From: Gordonia hongkongensis
GTDB lineage: Bacteria; Actinomycetota; Actinomycetes; Mycobacteriales; Mycobacteriaceae
NCBI RefSeq assembly: GCF_023078355.1
Contig: NZ_CP095552.1
Span: forward strand, 2,418,001-2,482,000
Direction of reading: 5' to 3'
DNA: 64,000 nt
The translations under genes were made by a program, and so were the position numbers. The notes below the pieces were generated by a model, which was not told the DNA's origin, ran no database searches, and saw only the letters and a list, made by a program, of their open reading frames with translations. Shown here one piece after another: positions 25,534 through 33,844 of this stretch. Numbering within the stretch: the stretch's first letter is position 1; every line of letters starts with the position of its first letter.

Positions 25534-26793
25534 TCAGGCGGCGTCGTCGAGGCGCATCGTGCGTCTGTTGTAGGCCGGTAGCGGCTTTCGGTTGGGGTCC
25601 ACCTCGACAGGTGGGATCAGCCACGGATGTCGGTCGTAGCCCATGACGACGTCCCAGCCATGATGGTGCACCTGCGTGTGGCATCGCTGGCAGAGTAGGC
25701 AACCGTTGTCCAGGCTGGTCGTTCCGCCGTCCGCCCAGTGCTCGAGATGGTGGACCTGGGTATGTGAGGGTGGCGCACCGCATTTGATGCAGCACGCGTC
25801 GCGGACGACCACGGCCTTGCGCAACTCCGGTGGGAAGACCCGTTTCTCGCGACCCATGTCGAGGGGCACGGTGGCCGAGTCGACCACGATCTCGGTCAGG
25901 GTGCCGTCGCACGTGAGAGCGCGGGCGGTGGTGTCGGTGATGGTGCCCGTCCATGGCAGGGCGCCGAGGTCGGTGGCGTCGGCGGGGATGGTCAGGATCA
26001 GTTGTGTGCGTGGGGCTCCCGCGGTCTGGACGGTGGCGCCCAGGCATGCCTGGTCGAGGATCAGTTCGAGCGCATCGGCGCGCCGTTCTGCGGGCGAGCG
26101 GCGATCGCCGGCGCCGTCGGGTTCGGGTCGCGGGACGGAGCGCTCGTCGATCATGGCGATGAACTTCTCGCCGATGACGTTGGTCAAGTCGGCGGCGATC
26201 TCGACCCGGCCATCGTCGGTGACGTTGTGGACGACGGCATTGAGTGTCCGATCCTCGGCGGCCGGGACTCCGCCGTTGGTCTCGGCAACCGTGTTGCCGA
26301 GGGCTCGAGCACGTCGCAGCACCTCTGCGGGCGTGGCCCCGGACAGTGCCTGGGTGATCAACTCGGTCTCGAAGGCGGCTCGGTCGTCGTCGACAAGCGC
26401 AGTGGCCGAACGCTTCTCGATGTGACCCAGGCCTCGGGCGACGGCGTCGACGATCTCGGCGGAAAGACGGCCGTCGGCGGCGTGGGCGGCAACCTTGGGT
26501 AGATCTTCTAGTCTGTCAACGATCCGCACGATTCGCGAGGCCACAGCGGGCGCGAAGCCCATCTCGATCAGCAGTCTCCGTAGCGTCGAGTGGTTTCGCT
26601 CAGCGACCCGTAGGCGCCCCAGTTGTGCTGAGCGCATGGCGATCCGGTGATCGATCACGTTCCGCAGGAGCCGCAGTGTCTCCAGCTCGGTGAAAGCTGC
26701 ACGCCCGGCGGGATCGTCAGGTGGTGACTCGGCGTCGACCAGTTGATCGAGAAGCAGTGTGAGATCGGTCATGCCTTCAAGGTACTCGAACAT
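25534..26793 (-). CDS. HNH endonuclease with DUF222 (13E12 repeat family)
   Basis: 419 aa. An N-terminal DUF222 helical region (LETLRLLRNVIDHRIAM through about residue 260) is followed by an HNH nuclease domain with CCIKCGAPPSHTQVHHLEHW, GGTTSLDNG and CLLCQRCHTQVHHHG; two CxxC pairs probably bind zinc. This is the 13E12 family, present in many dispersed copies in Mycobacteriales and often considered mobile or selfish. Start is ATG 26793 or 26772. A perfect palindrome CCTGGCGAGCGCCAGG (26794-26809) abuts the first ATG and could sequester its ribosome site. It separates the two ZapE-like genes. Confidence 0.88.
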   Translation of the reverse strand: MFEYLEGMTDLTLLLDQLVDAESPPDDPAGRAAFTELETLRLLRNVIDHRIAMRSAQLGRLRVAERNHSTLRRLLIEMGFAPAVASRIVRIVDRLEDLPKVAAHAADGRLSAEIVDAVARGLGHIEKRSATALVDDDRAAFETELITQALSGATPAEVLRRARALGNTVAETNGGVPAAEDRTLNAVVHNVTDDGRVEIAADLTNVIGEKFIAMIDERSVPRPEPDGAGDRRSPAERRADALELILDQACLGATVQTAGAPRTQLILTIPADATDLGALPWTGTITDTTARALTCDGTLTEIVVDSATVPLDMGREKRVFPPELRKAVVVRDACCIKCGAPPSHTQVHHLEHWADGGTTSLDNGCLLCQRCHTQVHHHGWDVVMGYDRHPWLIPPVEVDPNRKPLPAYNRRTMRLDDAA

Positions 26794-26809
26794 CCTGGCG
26801 AGCGCCAGG
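26794..26809 (-). promoter_or_regulatory. Perfect palindrome abutting the HNH gene start
   Basis: CCTGGCG-AG-CGCCAGG: 7-bp arms with a 2-nt centre. In the mRNA it would form a short hairpin ending directly at ATG 26793. It could be a translational brake or an operator, or it may indicate that translation begins at ATG 26772. Confidence 0.4.
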
Positions 26810-26991
26810 GGTTGTGCACATGAATACTGTTGCACTGCAATCACTCTGAGAGTGTGGATCGAGGCGTGATTACCACGAGAACGCACCTTCAGTCACAGGA
26901 GTATCCGGTTGTCCCGTGATGTGGCGCGAACTTGAGTTGGTTCGACTCAAGAAAACGCCAGGGATTCGACCACGACGGCGGAACGCCGCGA

Positions 26992-28014
26992 TTACGGAGT
27001 CGAGCGGATCAACCGCAGACGACTGGTCATACGAAATGCATCGGGACGGTAGGCCGTTGCGGCGGCGCAGAAGTCGGGCAAGGAGTGGGGCGAGGTGAAC
27101 GTGACGGCGATGTCCTCGTCGACCAGGATGTCCACAAGGTTGACGAACCGCTGCTGCGCCTCCTCGTCGGCGACATCGAATGTCGGTACGTCGGTGATCG
27201 TCCATCGGGAATACATTCGCGCCCACGTCAGATACTCGATGGTTGACACCGGCGCGTCACACAAGTGCGCAAACGAGGCCTGCAGACACCCGTCACGCTC
27301 GGAGTGGACCTCGAAACGTCGCCCACGAACAGTGAGCCCGACTGTCTGGGTGGTCTCGGACACGCGACCTGACGGCGGCACTGTGATCCAAGTTCCCGCG
27401 GCGAAGCCGACGGAGTCCCCGCGGGGAGATGTGCGGTAGTCGGTCTGCCCGTTCAGGTGATGGACGTCGAAATGATTCTTGATCAGCGTGATGCCGGGCT
27501 CGAAGAGGTGATGCCAGATGGGGTTCGGCAGAAGGTCATCCGGGGCGTAGTTCGACGTCGCCAGGACGGTGATCCGGCGGGCGAGCACGTACTCCAGCAA
27601 TCGGATGAGGAGACGTGCGTCCCCGGAGTCGTGCACGTGAAGCTCGTCGAAGTACAACAGCTCGCTGTTGCCGACGACATCGTCCATGCCCAGGCGTAGC
27701 GAGTGCGGGTCGTGCCGGTGCTCGTGTACTCGGCGATGGAGTTCCTCGAAGAAGCTGTGGAAATGGATCCGCGTCTTCCTCGGTACGGGGCTCACGTTGT
27801 AGAAGGCATCGGCCAGCCACGTCTTGCCCCGGCCGGCCGAACCGTGGACATAAAGCCCGCGCGGGCCCGACGAGCGTCGTGTCCGCCGGCGTCCCTCCGG
27901 AACGAGGACGGCGAGCCGATCGACGAGTAGCCGTTGCTGAGGGTCCAGCACGATCCCGGCGTCGGCGGCCGCCGCCGAGATCGCGGTGACTACTGCATGA
28001 CGCTCTGCGGACAC
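26992..28014 (-). CDS. Second ZapE/AFG1-like ATPase
   Basis: 340 aa. GLYVHGSAGRGKTWLADAFY carries Walker A (about 58-65), ELLYFDELHVHDSGDARLL is Walker B, and TVLATSNYAPDDL is sensor 1, so the AFG1-type ATPase core is intact. Compared with the copy at 24388 it has longer inserts and a distinct C-terminal half, so it is an ancient paralogue or horizontally acquired, not a recent duplicate. GTG 28014 has only weak ribosome-site similarity upstream. It lies 89 bp behind the GNAT gene on the same strand. The 198 bp between it and the HNH gene show no other feature besides the palindrome. Confidence 0.85.
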   Translation of the reverse strand: MSAERHAVVTAISAAAADAGIVLDPQQRLLVDRLAVLVPEGRRRTRRSSGPRGLYVHGSAGRGKTWLADAFYNVSPVPRKTRIHFHSFFEELHRRVHEHRHDPHSLRLGMDDVVGNSELLYFDELHVHDSGDARLLIRLLEYVLARRITVLATSNYAPDDLLPNPIWHHLFEPGITLIKNHFDVHHLNGQTDYRTSPRGDSVGFAAGTWITVPPSGRVSETTQTVGLTVRGRRFEVHSERDGCLQASFAHLCDAPVSTIEYLTWARMYSRWTITDVPTFDVADEEAQQRFVNLVDILVDEDIAVTFTSPHSLPDFCAAATAYRPDAFRMTSRLRLIRSTP

Positions 28015-28103
28015 TCTCGAATGGTCACACGGAAAGCGTGGTGTCTTGACAGCGCGTGGCCGAAGTCACCAGTCCAGGTGCGACGTCCGATCGAACCGAA
28101 GGC

Positions 28104-28679
28104 TCACAGCCGCTGCGTGAACACGTAGTCGTGCTCGATGCTGTCCCCGAGGGTGAAGGTCTTCACGCCGGCGCGTTCGAAGCCCATCTTCGTGTAGAAC
28201 CGCTGGGCCCGGACGTTGAGCTGGTTCACGCCCAACCACACCAGAGCGCTGCCGTGCGACCGTGCGCGATCGAGCGCGGCACCCATGAGCAGGTGCGACG
28301 GAGTCGCGCCCTGCCGCGAATGATGGTCGCGCAGCACGTACATCTTCGAGATCTCGCTCACCGGACGCTCGGTCACGACCGCACACACGTCGGGGTGCGT
28401 CGGATCGCCATGCAGCACCAGCGCGTAGCCGAGGATCGGTCCGCCGACACCGTCGCGCGCGACCAGGACATCTGCAGTCGGATCGGCGATGTGATCACGA
28501 AAGGTGTTCTCCCGCAGTTTGTCGGCGACGAAATTCTCGATGTCGGCCGGTGCGGCGTGCGGCGGGCACGCGAGCGGGAACGTGACGGCGGCGACCTCGG
28601 CGACTCCCGCCGCCGCGGCGGGGTCGGTCACGACCCCGACGGTGACATCGGCGATGTCGGCGGCACCGGGATCGGTCAC
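28104..28679 (-). CDS. GNAT family N-acetyltransferase
   Basis: 191 aa. The GNAT core is visible as ISKMYVLRDHHSRQGATPSHLLMGAALDRA, where the RxxG-type pyrophosphate loop is QGATPS, followed by ALVWLGVNQLNVRAQRFYTKMGF, the classic late motif. It would transfer an acetyl group from acetyl-CoA to an amine; the substrate is unknown. GTG 28679 overlaps the sulfurtransferase stop as GTGA, so it is translationally coupled to that gene and lies at the end of the BVMO-sulfurtransferase-GNAT unit. Confidence 0.88.
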   Translation of the reverse strand: MTDPGAADIADVTVGVVTDPAAAAGVAEVAAVTFPLACPPHAAPADIENFVADKLRENTFRDHIADPTADVLVARDGVGGPILGYALVLHGDPTHPDVCAVVTERPVSEISKMYVLRDHHSRQGATPSHLLMGAALDRARSHGSALVWLGVNQLNVRAQRFYTKMGFERAGVKTFTLGDSIEHDYVFTQRL

Positions 28680-29494
28680 GACAGTGGGCGAGCCGGATCG
28701 GCGGTCCAGGCGTTCATCGATCCGTCGTAGACCGCGACGTCGTCGCGTCCAAGGCTGTGCAGCGCGAAAGCCGCAGCGGTGGCCGCGATCCCGCCGCCGC
28801 AGTACGTGACCGGGCGTACCGACGGGTCGAGGGCGCCGACATCTGCAAACAGTTCGCGCAACTCCTCTAGCGGCCGGAGGCGCCCCGCGTCGTCGACCAG
28901 TTCGGCGAACGGCACGTTGACACTGCCGGGAATGTGGCCGCCCGCGAACGATTCCCGGTCGAGCGCGTTGACCAGCAGGACGGAGGACTCGCCGGTGGCG
29001 GCCACGACCTCGTCGGTGGAGACGATCCGCTGGGGCCGGCGGCGCGGGGTGAACGAAGCCGGGGTGGTCGTGACCTCGCCGGTCTCGACCGGGAGGCCGG
29101 CCGCGGTCCAGGCGGCGTATCCGCCGTCGAGGACGAGTACGTCGTCGAAGCCCTCGAGTCCGAACTGCCACCACAGTCGCGTGGCCCAGATGCCGTTGGC
29201 GGTGTCGTACACGACGACGGTGGAGTCGTCGCCGATGCCGAGGCGGCCGACCGCATCGGCGAAACGCGCGGAGTCTGCTGCGGCGAACGGTGCCTCGCCG
29301 TCGGGGTCGCTGAGGTCGGTGATCTGATCGGCGAACACCGCGCCGGGCAGGTGCCCGGCCAGATAGGTCTCCCGACCGGAGGCGACGTGTGCGCCGTCGG
29401 CATCGAAGGTCAGATGGACGGTGGCGTCGACGATGCGGAGGTTCTCCTCGCCGAGGCGGGCGGCGAGATCGGTGGCGGAGATGAGGGGCGTCAT
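28676..29494 (-). CDS. Sulfurtransferase (thiosulfate/3-mercaptopyruvate type, two rhodanese domains)
   Basis: 272 aa with tandem rhodanese domains. The N-terminal inactive one contains YLAGHLPGAVFADQITDLSD and YDTANGIWATRLWWQF. The C-terminal active one contains NALDRESFAGGHIPGSVNVPF and VTYCGGGIAAT, whose Cys is the persulfide carrier. It moves sulfane sulfur from thiosulfate or mercaptopyruvate to an acceptor. ATG 29494 is favoured by the TACCGT box 7 nt upstream, although the gene is only 19 bp behind the BVMO stop and could also be co-transcribed. Confidence 0.9.
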   Translation of the reverse strand: MTPLISATDLAARLGEENLRIVDATVHLTFDADGAHVASGRETYLAGHLPGAVFADQITDLSDPDGEAPFAAADSARFADAVGRLGIGDDSTVVVYDTANGIWATRLWWQFGLEGFDDVLVLDGGYAAWTAAGLPVETGEVTTTPASFTPRRRPQRIVSTDEVVAATGESSVLLVNALDRESFAGGHIPGSVNVPFAELVDDAGRLRPLEELRELFADVGALDPSVRPVTYCGGGIAATAAAFALHSLGRDDVAVYDGSMNAWTADPARPLS

Positions 29495-29501
29495 GACAGC
29501 C

Positions 29502-29507
29502 ACGGTA
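29502..29507 (-). promoter_or_regulatory. -10 box of sulfurtransferase gene, leaderless type
   Basis: TACCGT on the minus strand, 7 nt before ATG 29494 and adjacent to the BVMO stop, suggesting an internal promoter. Confidence 0.4.
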
Positions 29508-29513
29508 GTCCCG

Positions 29514-31460
29514 TCAGTCGACGAGGGGTTCGGCGACGAAATCGTCGAGGTCGACACTGCGCGTCCGCGCCCAGTAGTCGACGATCCGCCATGGCAGGAC
29601 GGCGACGACGCGTCCGTCGGGGTTGCGATACCAGTTGGTCATCGCCGGATGCGTCCACACCATCTGCGCGTGGGCGCGGTCGACGCCGTCGTTGTATTCC
29701 TCGGTGACGTCACGTCGGACTTCCAGTACGCCCAGCCGGTTCTCGATCATCGCGCGGAGAGCGTCGCAGACATAGCGCACCTGGTATTCGAGGATGCTGA
29801 TGAAGCTGCCGCCGTGTCCCAGTGCGGTGTTCGGCCCGGTGAGGATGAACAGGTTGGGGAAGTCGGGTGCGGTGATCCCCAGGTAGGCGTACGCGTCGTG
29901 ATCACCCCACGCGTCGACGGTGTTCTGCCCGCTGCGTCCGACGATGTCCATGGGGTAGAGGTAGCGGTCGCTGTGGAATCCGGTGGCGAAGACGATGATG
30001 TCGAAGTCGTGGGCGGTGCCGGTGCCGTCGACGAGTCCATCGGAGGTGACCCGTTCGACGCCGTGTGGAACCAGCTCGACGTTCGGCCGGCGCAACATGC
30101 GAAACCAGCCGTTGTCCAACAGCATCCGCTTGCCGAAGGGCGGGTAGTCGGGAGTCGACAGGTCGATGAGGTCGTCGCGGTCACCCAGTTCGCTGCGCAG
30201 GTAGCGCAGGTAGAACTCGCGGTGACCGTGATTGACGGCGTTGATCGACGCGGTCGGCTCGGGCCAGTCCGGGTCGATGCGCAGGGTCGAGTGGACCTTG
30301 TCGTTGAAGATCCACGACAGTCGTGCGCGGTACCACTCCCGGTACCCGGGGAGGTTGTCCATCAGCCAGTGCACGTCGTCGCCGACCGGGGCGAAGTAGT
30401 CATCGTTCGGCGCGATCCACTGCGGCGAGCGCTGGAAGATCGTCAGCGATCCGACCCGATCGGCGATGGCCGGCCCGATCTGCATCGCGCTGGCACCGGA
30501 TCCGACGATGGCGACCCGTTTGCCGGTGAGCGCGCCGGGCCCGTCGAGTTCGTCCGGCCATTGTGCGGAATGGAAGATCGGACCGGTGAAGTCGTCCATC
30601 CCCGGAAGTTCGGGAAGCTTCGGGCGGTTGAGGAGACCGACTGCGCTGATGAGGATCCGGGCGGTCAGGGTGTCCTGGTGGCCCTCGCGGTTACGGACGT
30701 GGACCGTCCAGCGCTGGGTCTCGGCGTCGTAGGCGGCCGAGAGGACCTCGGTGCCGAAGCGGACGCGATCGCGCACCGCGTGCCGGTCGGCGAAGGCCTG
30801 TAGGTAGCCCTGCACCTCGTCGCGCTTGCCGAAGTGCGTGGACCACGGGTGGTCGAAGGACGAGATCGAGTACAGGTAGCTCGGCGTGTCCACGCCGGCG
30901 CCGGGGTACCGGTTCTCGTACCACGAGCCGCCGACCTCGTCGTTCTTCTCCAGCACGGTGTGCTCGACGCCGGCTCCGGCGAGTTGCGTGGAGATCAGCA
31001 TGCCGGCCACACCGGCGCCGATGACCAGCGCGTCCATCGACGTGGCGAGATCATCGGGCAACGCCGGCAGATGCATATCCCGGAGGTCGCCACGGACGAT
31101 CTCGGTCATCATCGGCGCGAATTCCGGGGCCACCTGCTCGCCCGCCGTGAACGACATCAACGATGCGACGAGTGCCTCGTCGGCCGGCTTCCGCGCAGGC
31201 CGGCCACGGTCGTACCAGTCCTCGAGGGCGTCGACGACCGCCGCGCGGATCTTCTGCTGGACGTCCTCTCCGAGCCCGCCCGAGGAGTTGTCGTCCATGC
31301 CTCGGCTCCGCGTCGGGCGGTATCGATCGGCCATCCACCGGTGGTCACCCGTCATCTCCACGAGGACCGCGAGCAGGGTCGGGATGTTGCCCGCGGCCAC
31401 GGCTGCCCGGATCTCCGCTGTGGTCGGTCGCGTCTCCGGACGCAGCGAAACAGATGTCAT
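29514..31460 (-). CDS. Flavin-containing Baeyer-Villiger monooxygenase, 4-hydroxyacetophenone monooxygenase-like
   Basis: 648 aa. An N-terminal extension of about 140 residues, as in HAPMO-type enzymes, precedes the FAD Rossmann loop VIGAGVAGM (146-154). The Baeyer-Villiger fingerprint F-x-G-x-x-x-H-x-x-x-W occurs as FTGPIFHSAQWP (291-302). The NADPH loop is IVGSGASAMQ (318-327), and FATGF is seen near the C-terminus. It would insert oxygen next to a ketone carbonyl using O2 and NADPH, giving an ester or lactone. It is divergent from the nitroreductase gene, with a TetR-type operator 8 bp from its start. The substrate is unknown. Confidence 0.92.
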   Translation of the reverse strand: MTSVSLRPETRPTTAEIRAAVAAGNIPTLLAVLVEMTGDHRWMADRYRPTRSRGMDDNSSGGLGEDVQQKIRAAVVDALEDWYDRGRPARKPADEALVASLMSFTAGEQVAPEFAPMMTEIVRGDLRDMHLPALPDDLATSMDALVIGAGVAGMLISTQLAGAGVEHTVLEKNDEVGGSWYENRYPGAGVDTPSYLYSISSFDHPWSTHFGKRDEVQGYLQAFADRHAVRDRVRFGTEVLSAAYDAETQRWTVHVRNREGHQDTLTARILISAVGLLNRPKLPELPGMDDFTGPIFHSAQWPDELDGPGALTGKRVAIVGSGASAMQIGPAIADRVGSLTIFQRSPQWIAPNDDYFAPVGDDVHWLMDNLPGYREWYRARLSWIFNDKVHSTLRIDPDWPEPTASINAVNHGHREFYLRYLRSELGDRDDLIDLSTPDYPPFGKRMLLDNGWFRMLRRPNVELVPHGVERVTSDGLVDGTGTAHDFDIIVFATGFHSDRYLYPMDIVGRSGQNTVDAWGDHDAYAYLGITAPDFPNLFILTGPNTALGHGGSFISILEYQVRYVCDALRAMIENRLGVLEVRRDVTEEYNDGVDRAHAQMVWTHPAMTNWYRNPDGRVVAVLPWRIVDYWARTRSVDLDDFVAEPLVD

Positions 31461-31467
31461 GGATAAA

Positions 31468-31483
31468 ACTAACCACTGTTAGT
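31468..31483. promoter_or_regulatory. TetR-type operator 1 (BVMO side)
   Basis: ACTAAC-CACT-GTTAGT, a perfect inverted repeat with a 4-bp centre. It lies between a TTGACG -35-like box (31491-31496, minus strand) and the BVMO start at 31460, where binding would block transcription. It matches operator 2 exactly in both half sites. Confidence 0.75.
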
Positions 31484-31565
31484 AGTGCGTCGTCAACACC
31501 GCGTTTTGCTCGGACTGACGGGCCTTGACGGCGAAAACGAGCTGTGTCACTGTGTTCTCAGTCAT

Positions 31566-31581
31566 ACTAACAACGGTTAGT
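31566..31581. promoter_or_regulatory. TetR-type operator 2 (nitroreductase side)
   Basis: ACTAAC-AACG-GTTAGT, with half sites and spacing identical to operator 1. It ends 17 bp before the nitroreductase ATG, overlapping the expected promoter or start region. The TetR gene two genes downstream is the likely binder (inference). Confidence 0.75.
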
Positions 31582-31598
31582 GAGCACGGAGGATTGAC

Positions 31599-32237
31599 AT
31601 GGATCTCAGCGAGGCAATGCGCACGACGGGCACCTGCCGCTACTTCAGCGACCGCCCGGTGGAGGACGAGGTGCTGTACCGGGCGTTCGACGACGCGCGA
31701 TTCGGCCCGCAGGGCGGCAACCGCCAGCCCGTCCGTTGGGTCGTCGTCCGCGACGAGGTGACCAAGAAGGCTCTCGCCGACCTGTACCTGCCGTTCTGGG
31801 AGGGCTACTACGCCGCGGTCGTCGAGGGGTCGAAGAAGGTCGGCGCCATCCCCAAGACCGTGGAGAGCGCCAACTATTTCGCGCACCACCTCGCCGAGGT
31901 GCCCGCCCTGATCGTGGTGTGCGCCGAGATGGACGGACTGCACCCGACCGACCACGAACTGGGCAGGCTCAGCGTCGTCGGCGGGGCGTCGATCTATCCG
32001 AGCGTCCAGAACCTCACCCTTGCGCTCCGGCAGCAAGGCGTGGCCACTGCGCTGACGACCCTGCTCTGCGCCGCCGAGAACGAGGTGAAGAACCTCCTCG
32101 GCATCCCCGAGGGTTATCTCACCGCCGCCCACATCGCCGTCGGCTATCCGCGTGACGACTTCCCCCGCAAGCTGTCCCGGACCCCGGTCGAGGAGATCGC
32201 CTTCCTCGACCGCTTCGACAACCGGATGTTCGCGTGA
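31599..32237 (+). CDS. Nitroreductase family protein
   Basis: 212 aa. MDLSEAMRTTGTCRYFSDRPV is the nitroreductase start, where the Arg binds FMN phosphate. FGPQGGNRQPVRWVVVRD follows, and VGGASIYPSVQNLTLALRQQGVATALTT is the dimer/FMN helix. It is an FMN-dependent NAD(P)H oxidoreductase; in such clusters these often act on enones, quinones or acyl-CoA derivatives rather than nitro compounds. ATG 31599 has GGAGGA 6-7 nt upstream. The stop overlaps the next gene start (GTGA), so it leads an operon with the acyl-CoA ligase, TetR and CoA-transferase. Confidence 0.88.
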   Translation: MDLSEAMRTTGTCRYFSDRPVEDEVLYRAFDDARFGPQGGNRQPVRWVVVRDEVTKKALADLYLPFWEGYYAAVVEGSKKVGAIPKTVESANYFAHHLAEVPALIVVCAEMDGLHPTDHELGRLSVVGGASIYPSVQNLTLALRQQGVATALTTLLCAAENEVKNLLGIPEGYLTAAHIAVGYPRDDFPRKLSRTPVEEIAFLDRFDNRMFA

Positions 32238-33844
32238 GCGCCCCCGCCGTGAACCCCTCGACGCGCGCCCTGTCTCCCGCTCAGACCTCGATGCTGGGCC
32301 GGGCCACCATCGGTGACCAGCTGCGTCGCCTGGCCCGGTCCCAGGGTTCGACCCCGGCGATCGTGGCCTACGACGCGGAAGGCGGACGTACGTCGACGTC
32401 GTACGCGGAGCTGAACACGATGGCCAACCGGGTCGCCCATGTGCTGCTCGACCTCGGCGTCGGGCGCGGGGATCGCGTTGCGGTGATGAGTCGTAACCGG
32501 GTCGAGACGGTCGCCACCTACTACGGCGCCCTCAAGGTCGGTGCCGCGTATTCCGGCGTCAGTTCCATGTTCCGGGAGGGCGAGGTCGCCCAGCAGCTCC
32601 GGCACCTGGAACCGACGGTGCTCGTCGTCGAGCAGCCGCTGTCCGCGTTGGCCGGCCCCATCGCCGACAGTCTCGGCATCTCGGTTCTCGTCGTCGGCGA
32701 CGACGAGGCGAACTCGTGGAACTCGTTCGACGAGTCCGTCGCGGCGGCTGACGATTCCGAACCCGACTGCGAGGTCGACGAACACGATCTCGCGATGATC
32801 GTCTACACCAGCGGCACCGAGTCGACGCCGAAGGGCGTCGAGATCGCCCATCGGAACTACCTCATCTCCACCTCGCCGGCGTACACGTGGGGGCTGCGCT
32901 GCCGCAACGACGACGTGTGGCTCTATGTGATGCCGTTCCACACGATCGCCGGGATCGGCTCGCTGACCTCGTTGACGCTGCTGGGCGCCACCCTGGTGCT
33001 GCCGGCCGCGGTCGACCCGGCGACGGCGTTGCGGATGATCCGCGACGAGAAGATCTCGGTGCTGGCCCAGACGCCGACCTTCTTCATCGCGCTCGCCAAC
33101 CACCCGGACTTCGGAGTCGACACCGTCGGTTCGGTGCGCCGCTGCCTGACCTACGGCGGTCAGGTGTCGCCGCACGCGGTCGACGCGTGGGCCGCGGCGA
33201 CCCCGGAATCGGTCTGGGGTACCTACTGGGGACAGTCCGAACTCACCCAGCTCGGCTCCGTCGGCTGGTTCCGACGGCTCGAGGACGTGCCGGACCAGGA
33301 CCCGACCTGGATCGGCAAACCGGTCGGGCACCTGGAGGTCCGGGTCGTCGACGCCGACGGCAACGACGCCGAAGAGGGTGAACTCCTGTGCCGCACACCG
33401 TCGGTCATGCTCGGCTACCACAAGGACCCCGAGCGCACCGCGCAGGTCTTCGAGGGTGGCTGGGTGCACACCGGTGACATCGTCCGCATCGACGCCGACG
33501 GCAACCTGTTCTTCCGCGACCGGCGCAAGGACATGATCAAAACCGGCGGATTCAACGTCGCGTCACAGGAGGTCGAGCGAGTCCTGCAGGCGCACCCCGA
33601 CGTCGAGCGTGCCGCCGTCGTCGGGCTGCCCGACCCCTACTGGTCGGAGGCGGTCACCGGATTCGTGGTGCTCCGTGCCGGCGCGGAACACACCGGCGCG
33701 GACATCCGTGAGTACTGCCGAACCGACCTGGCATCGTACAAGGTGCCCAAGGAGGTCCACGTGGTCGACGCGTTGCCGACCGACGCCCAGGGCAAACTGC
33801 TCAAACGCGAGTTGAGGAAGGCCTATGGAACCGGTCAGGGCTGA
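32234..33844 (+). CDS. AMP-dependent acyl-CoA synthetase/ligase
   Basis: 536 aa ANL-superfamily enzyme. The P-loop-like A3 motif is YTSGTESTPKG (191-201), in which ES replaces the common TG. YWGQSELTQ corresponds to A5, WVHTGDIVRID to A7, and DRRKDMIKTGGFNVASQEVE to A8 with the hinge. The terminal catalytic lysine motif is GKLLKRELR. It would activate a carboxylic acid to its CoA thioester through an acyl-AMP. GTG 32234 overlaps the nitroreductase stop, and its own 3' end overlaps the TetR gene by 20 bp. Confidence 0.92.
   Translation: MSAPAVNPSTRALSPAQTSMLGRATIGDQLRRLARSQGSTPAIVAYDAEGGRTSTSYAELNTMANRVAHVLLDLGVGRGDRVAVMSRNRVETVATYYGALKVGAAYSGVSSMFREGEVAQQLRHLEPTVLVVEQPLSALAGPIADSLGISVLVVGDDEANSWNSFDESVAAADDSEPDCEVDEHDLAMIVYTSGTESTPKGVEIAHRNYLISTSPAYTWGLRCRNDDVWLYVMPFHTIAGIGSLTSLTLLGATLVLPAAVDPATALRMIRDEKISVLAQTPTFFIALANHPDFGVDTVGSVRRCLTYGGQVSPHAVDAWAAATPESVWGTYWGQSELTQLGSVGWFRRLEDVPDQDPTWIGKPVGHLEVRVVDADGNDAEEGELLCRTPSVMLGYHKDPERTAQVFEGGWVHTGDIVRIDADGNLFFRDRRKDMIKTGGFNVASQEVERVLQAHPDVERAAVVGLPDPYWSEAVTGFVVLRAGAEHTGADIREYCRTDLASYKVPKEVHVVDALPTDAQGKLLKRELRKAYGTGQG

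Noticed and set aside
29421..30803. Plus-strand open frame of 460 codons opposite the sulfurtransferase/BVMO genes
   Set aside because: Antisense to genes with clear FAD, BVMO and rhodanese motifs; no family signature.
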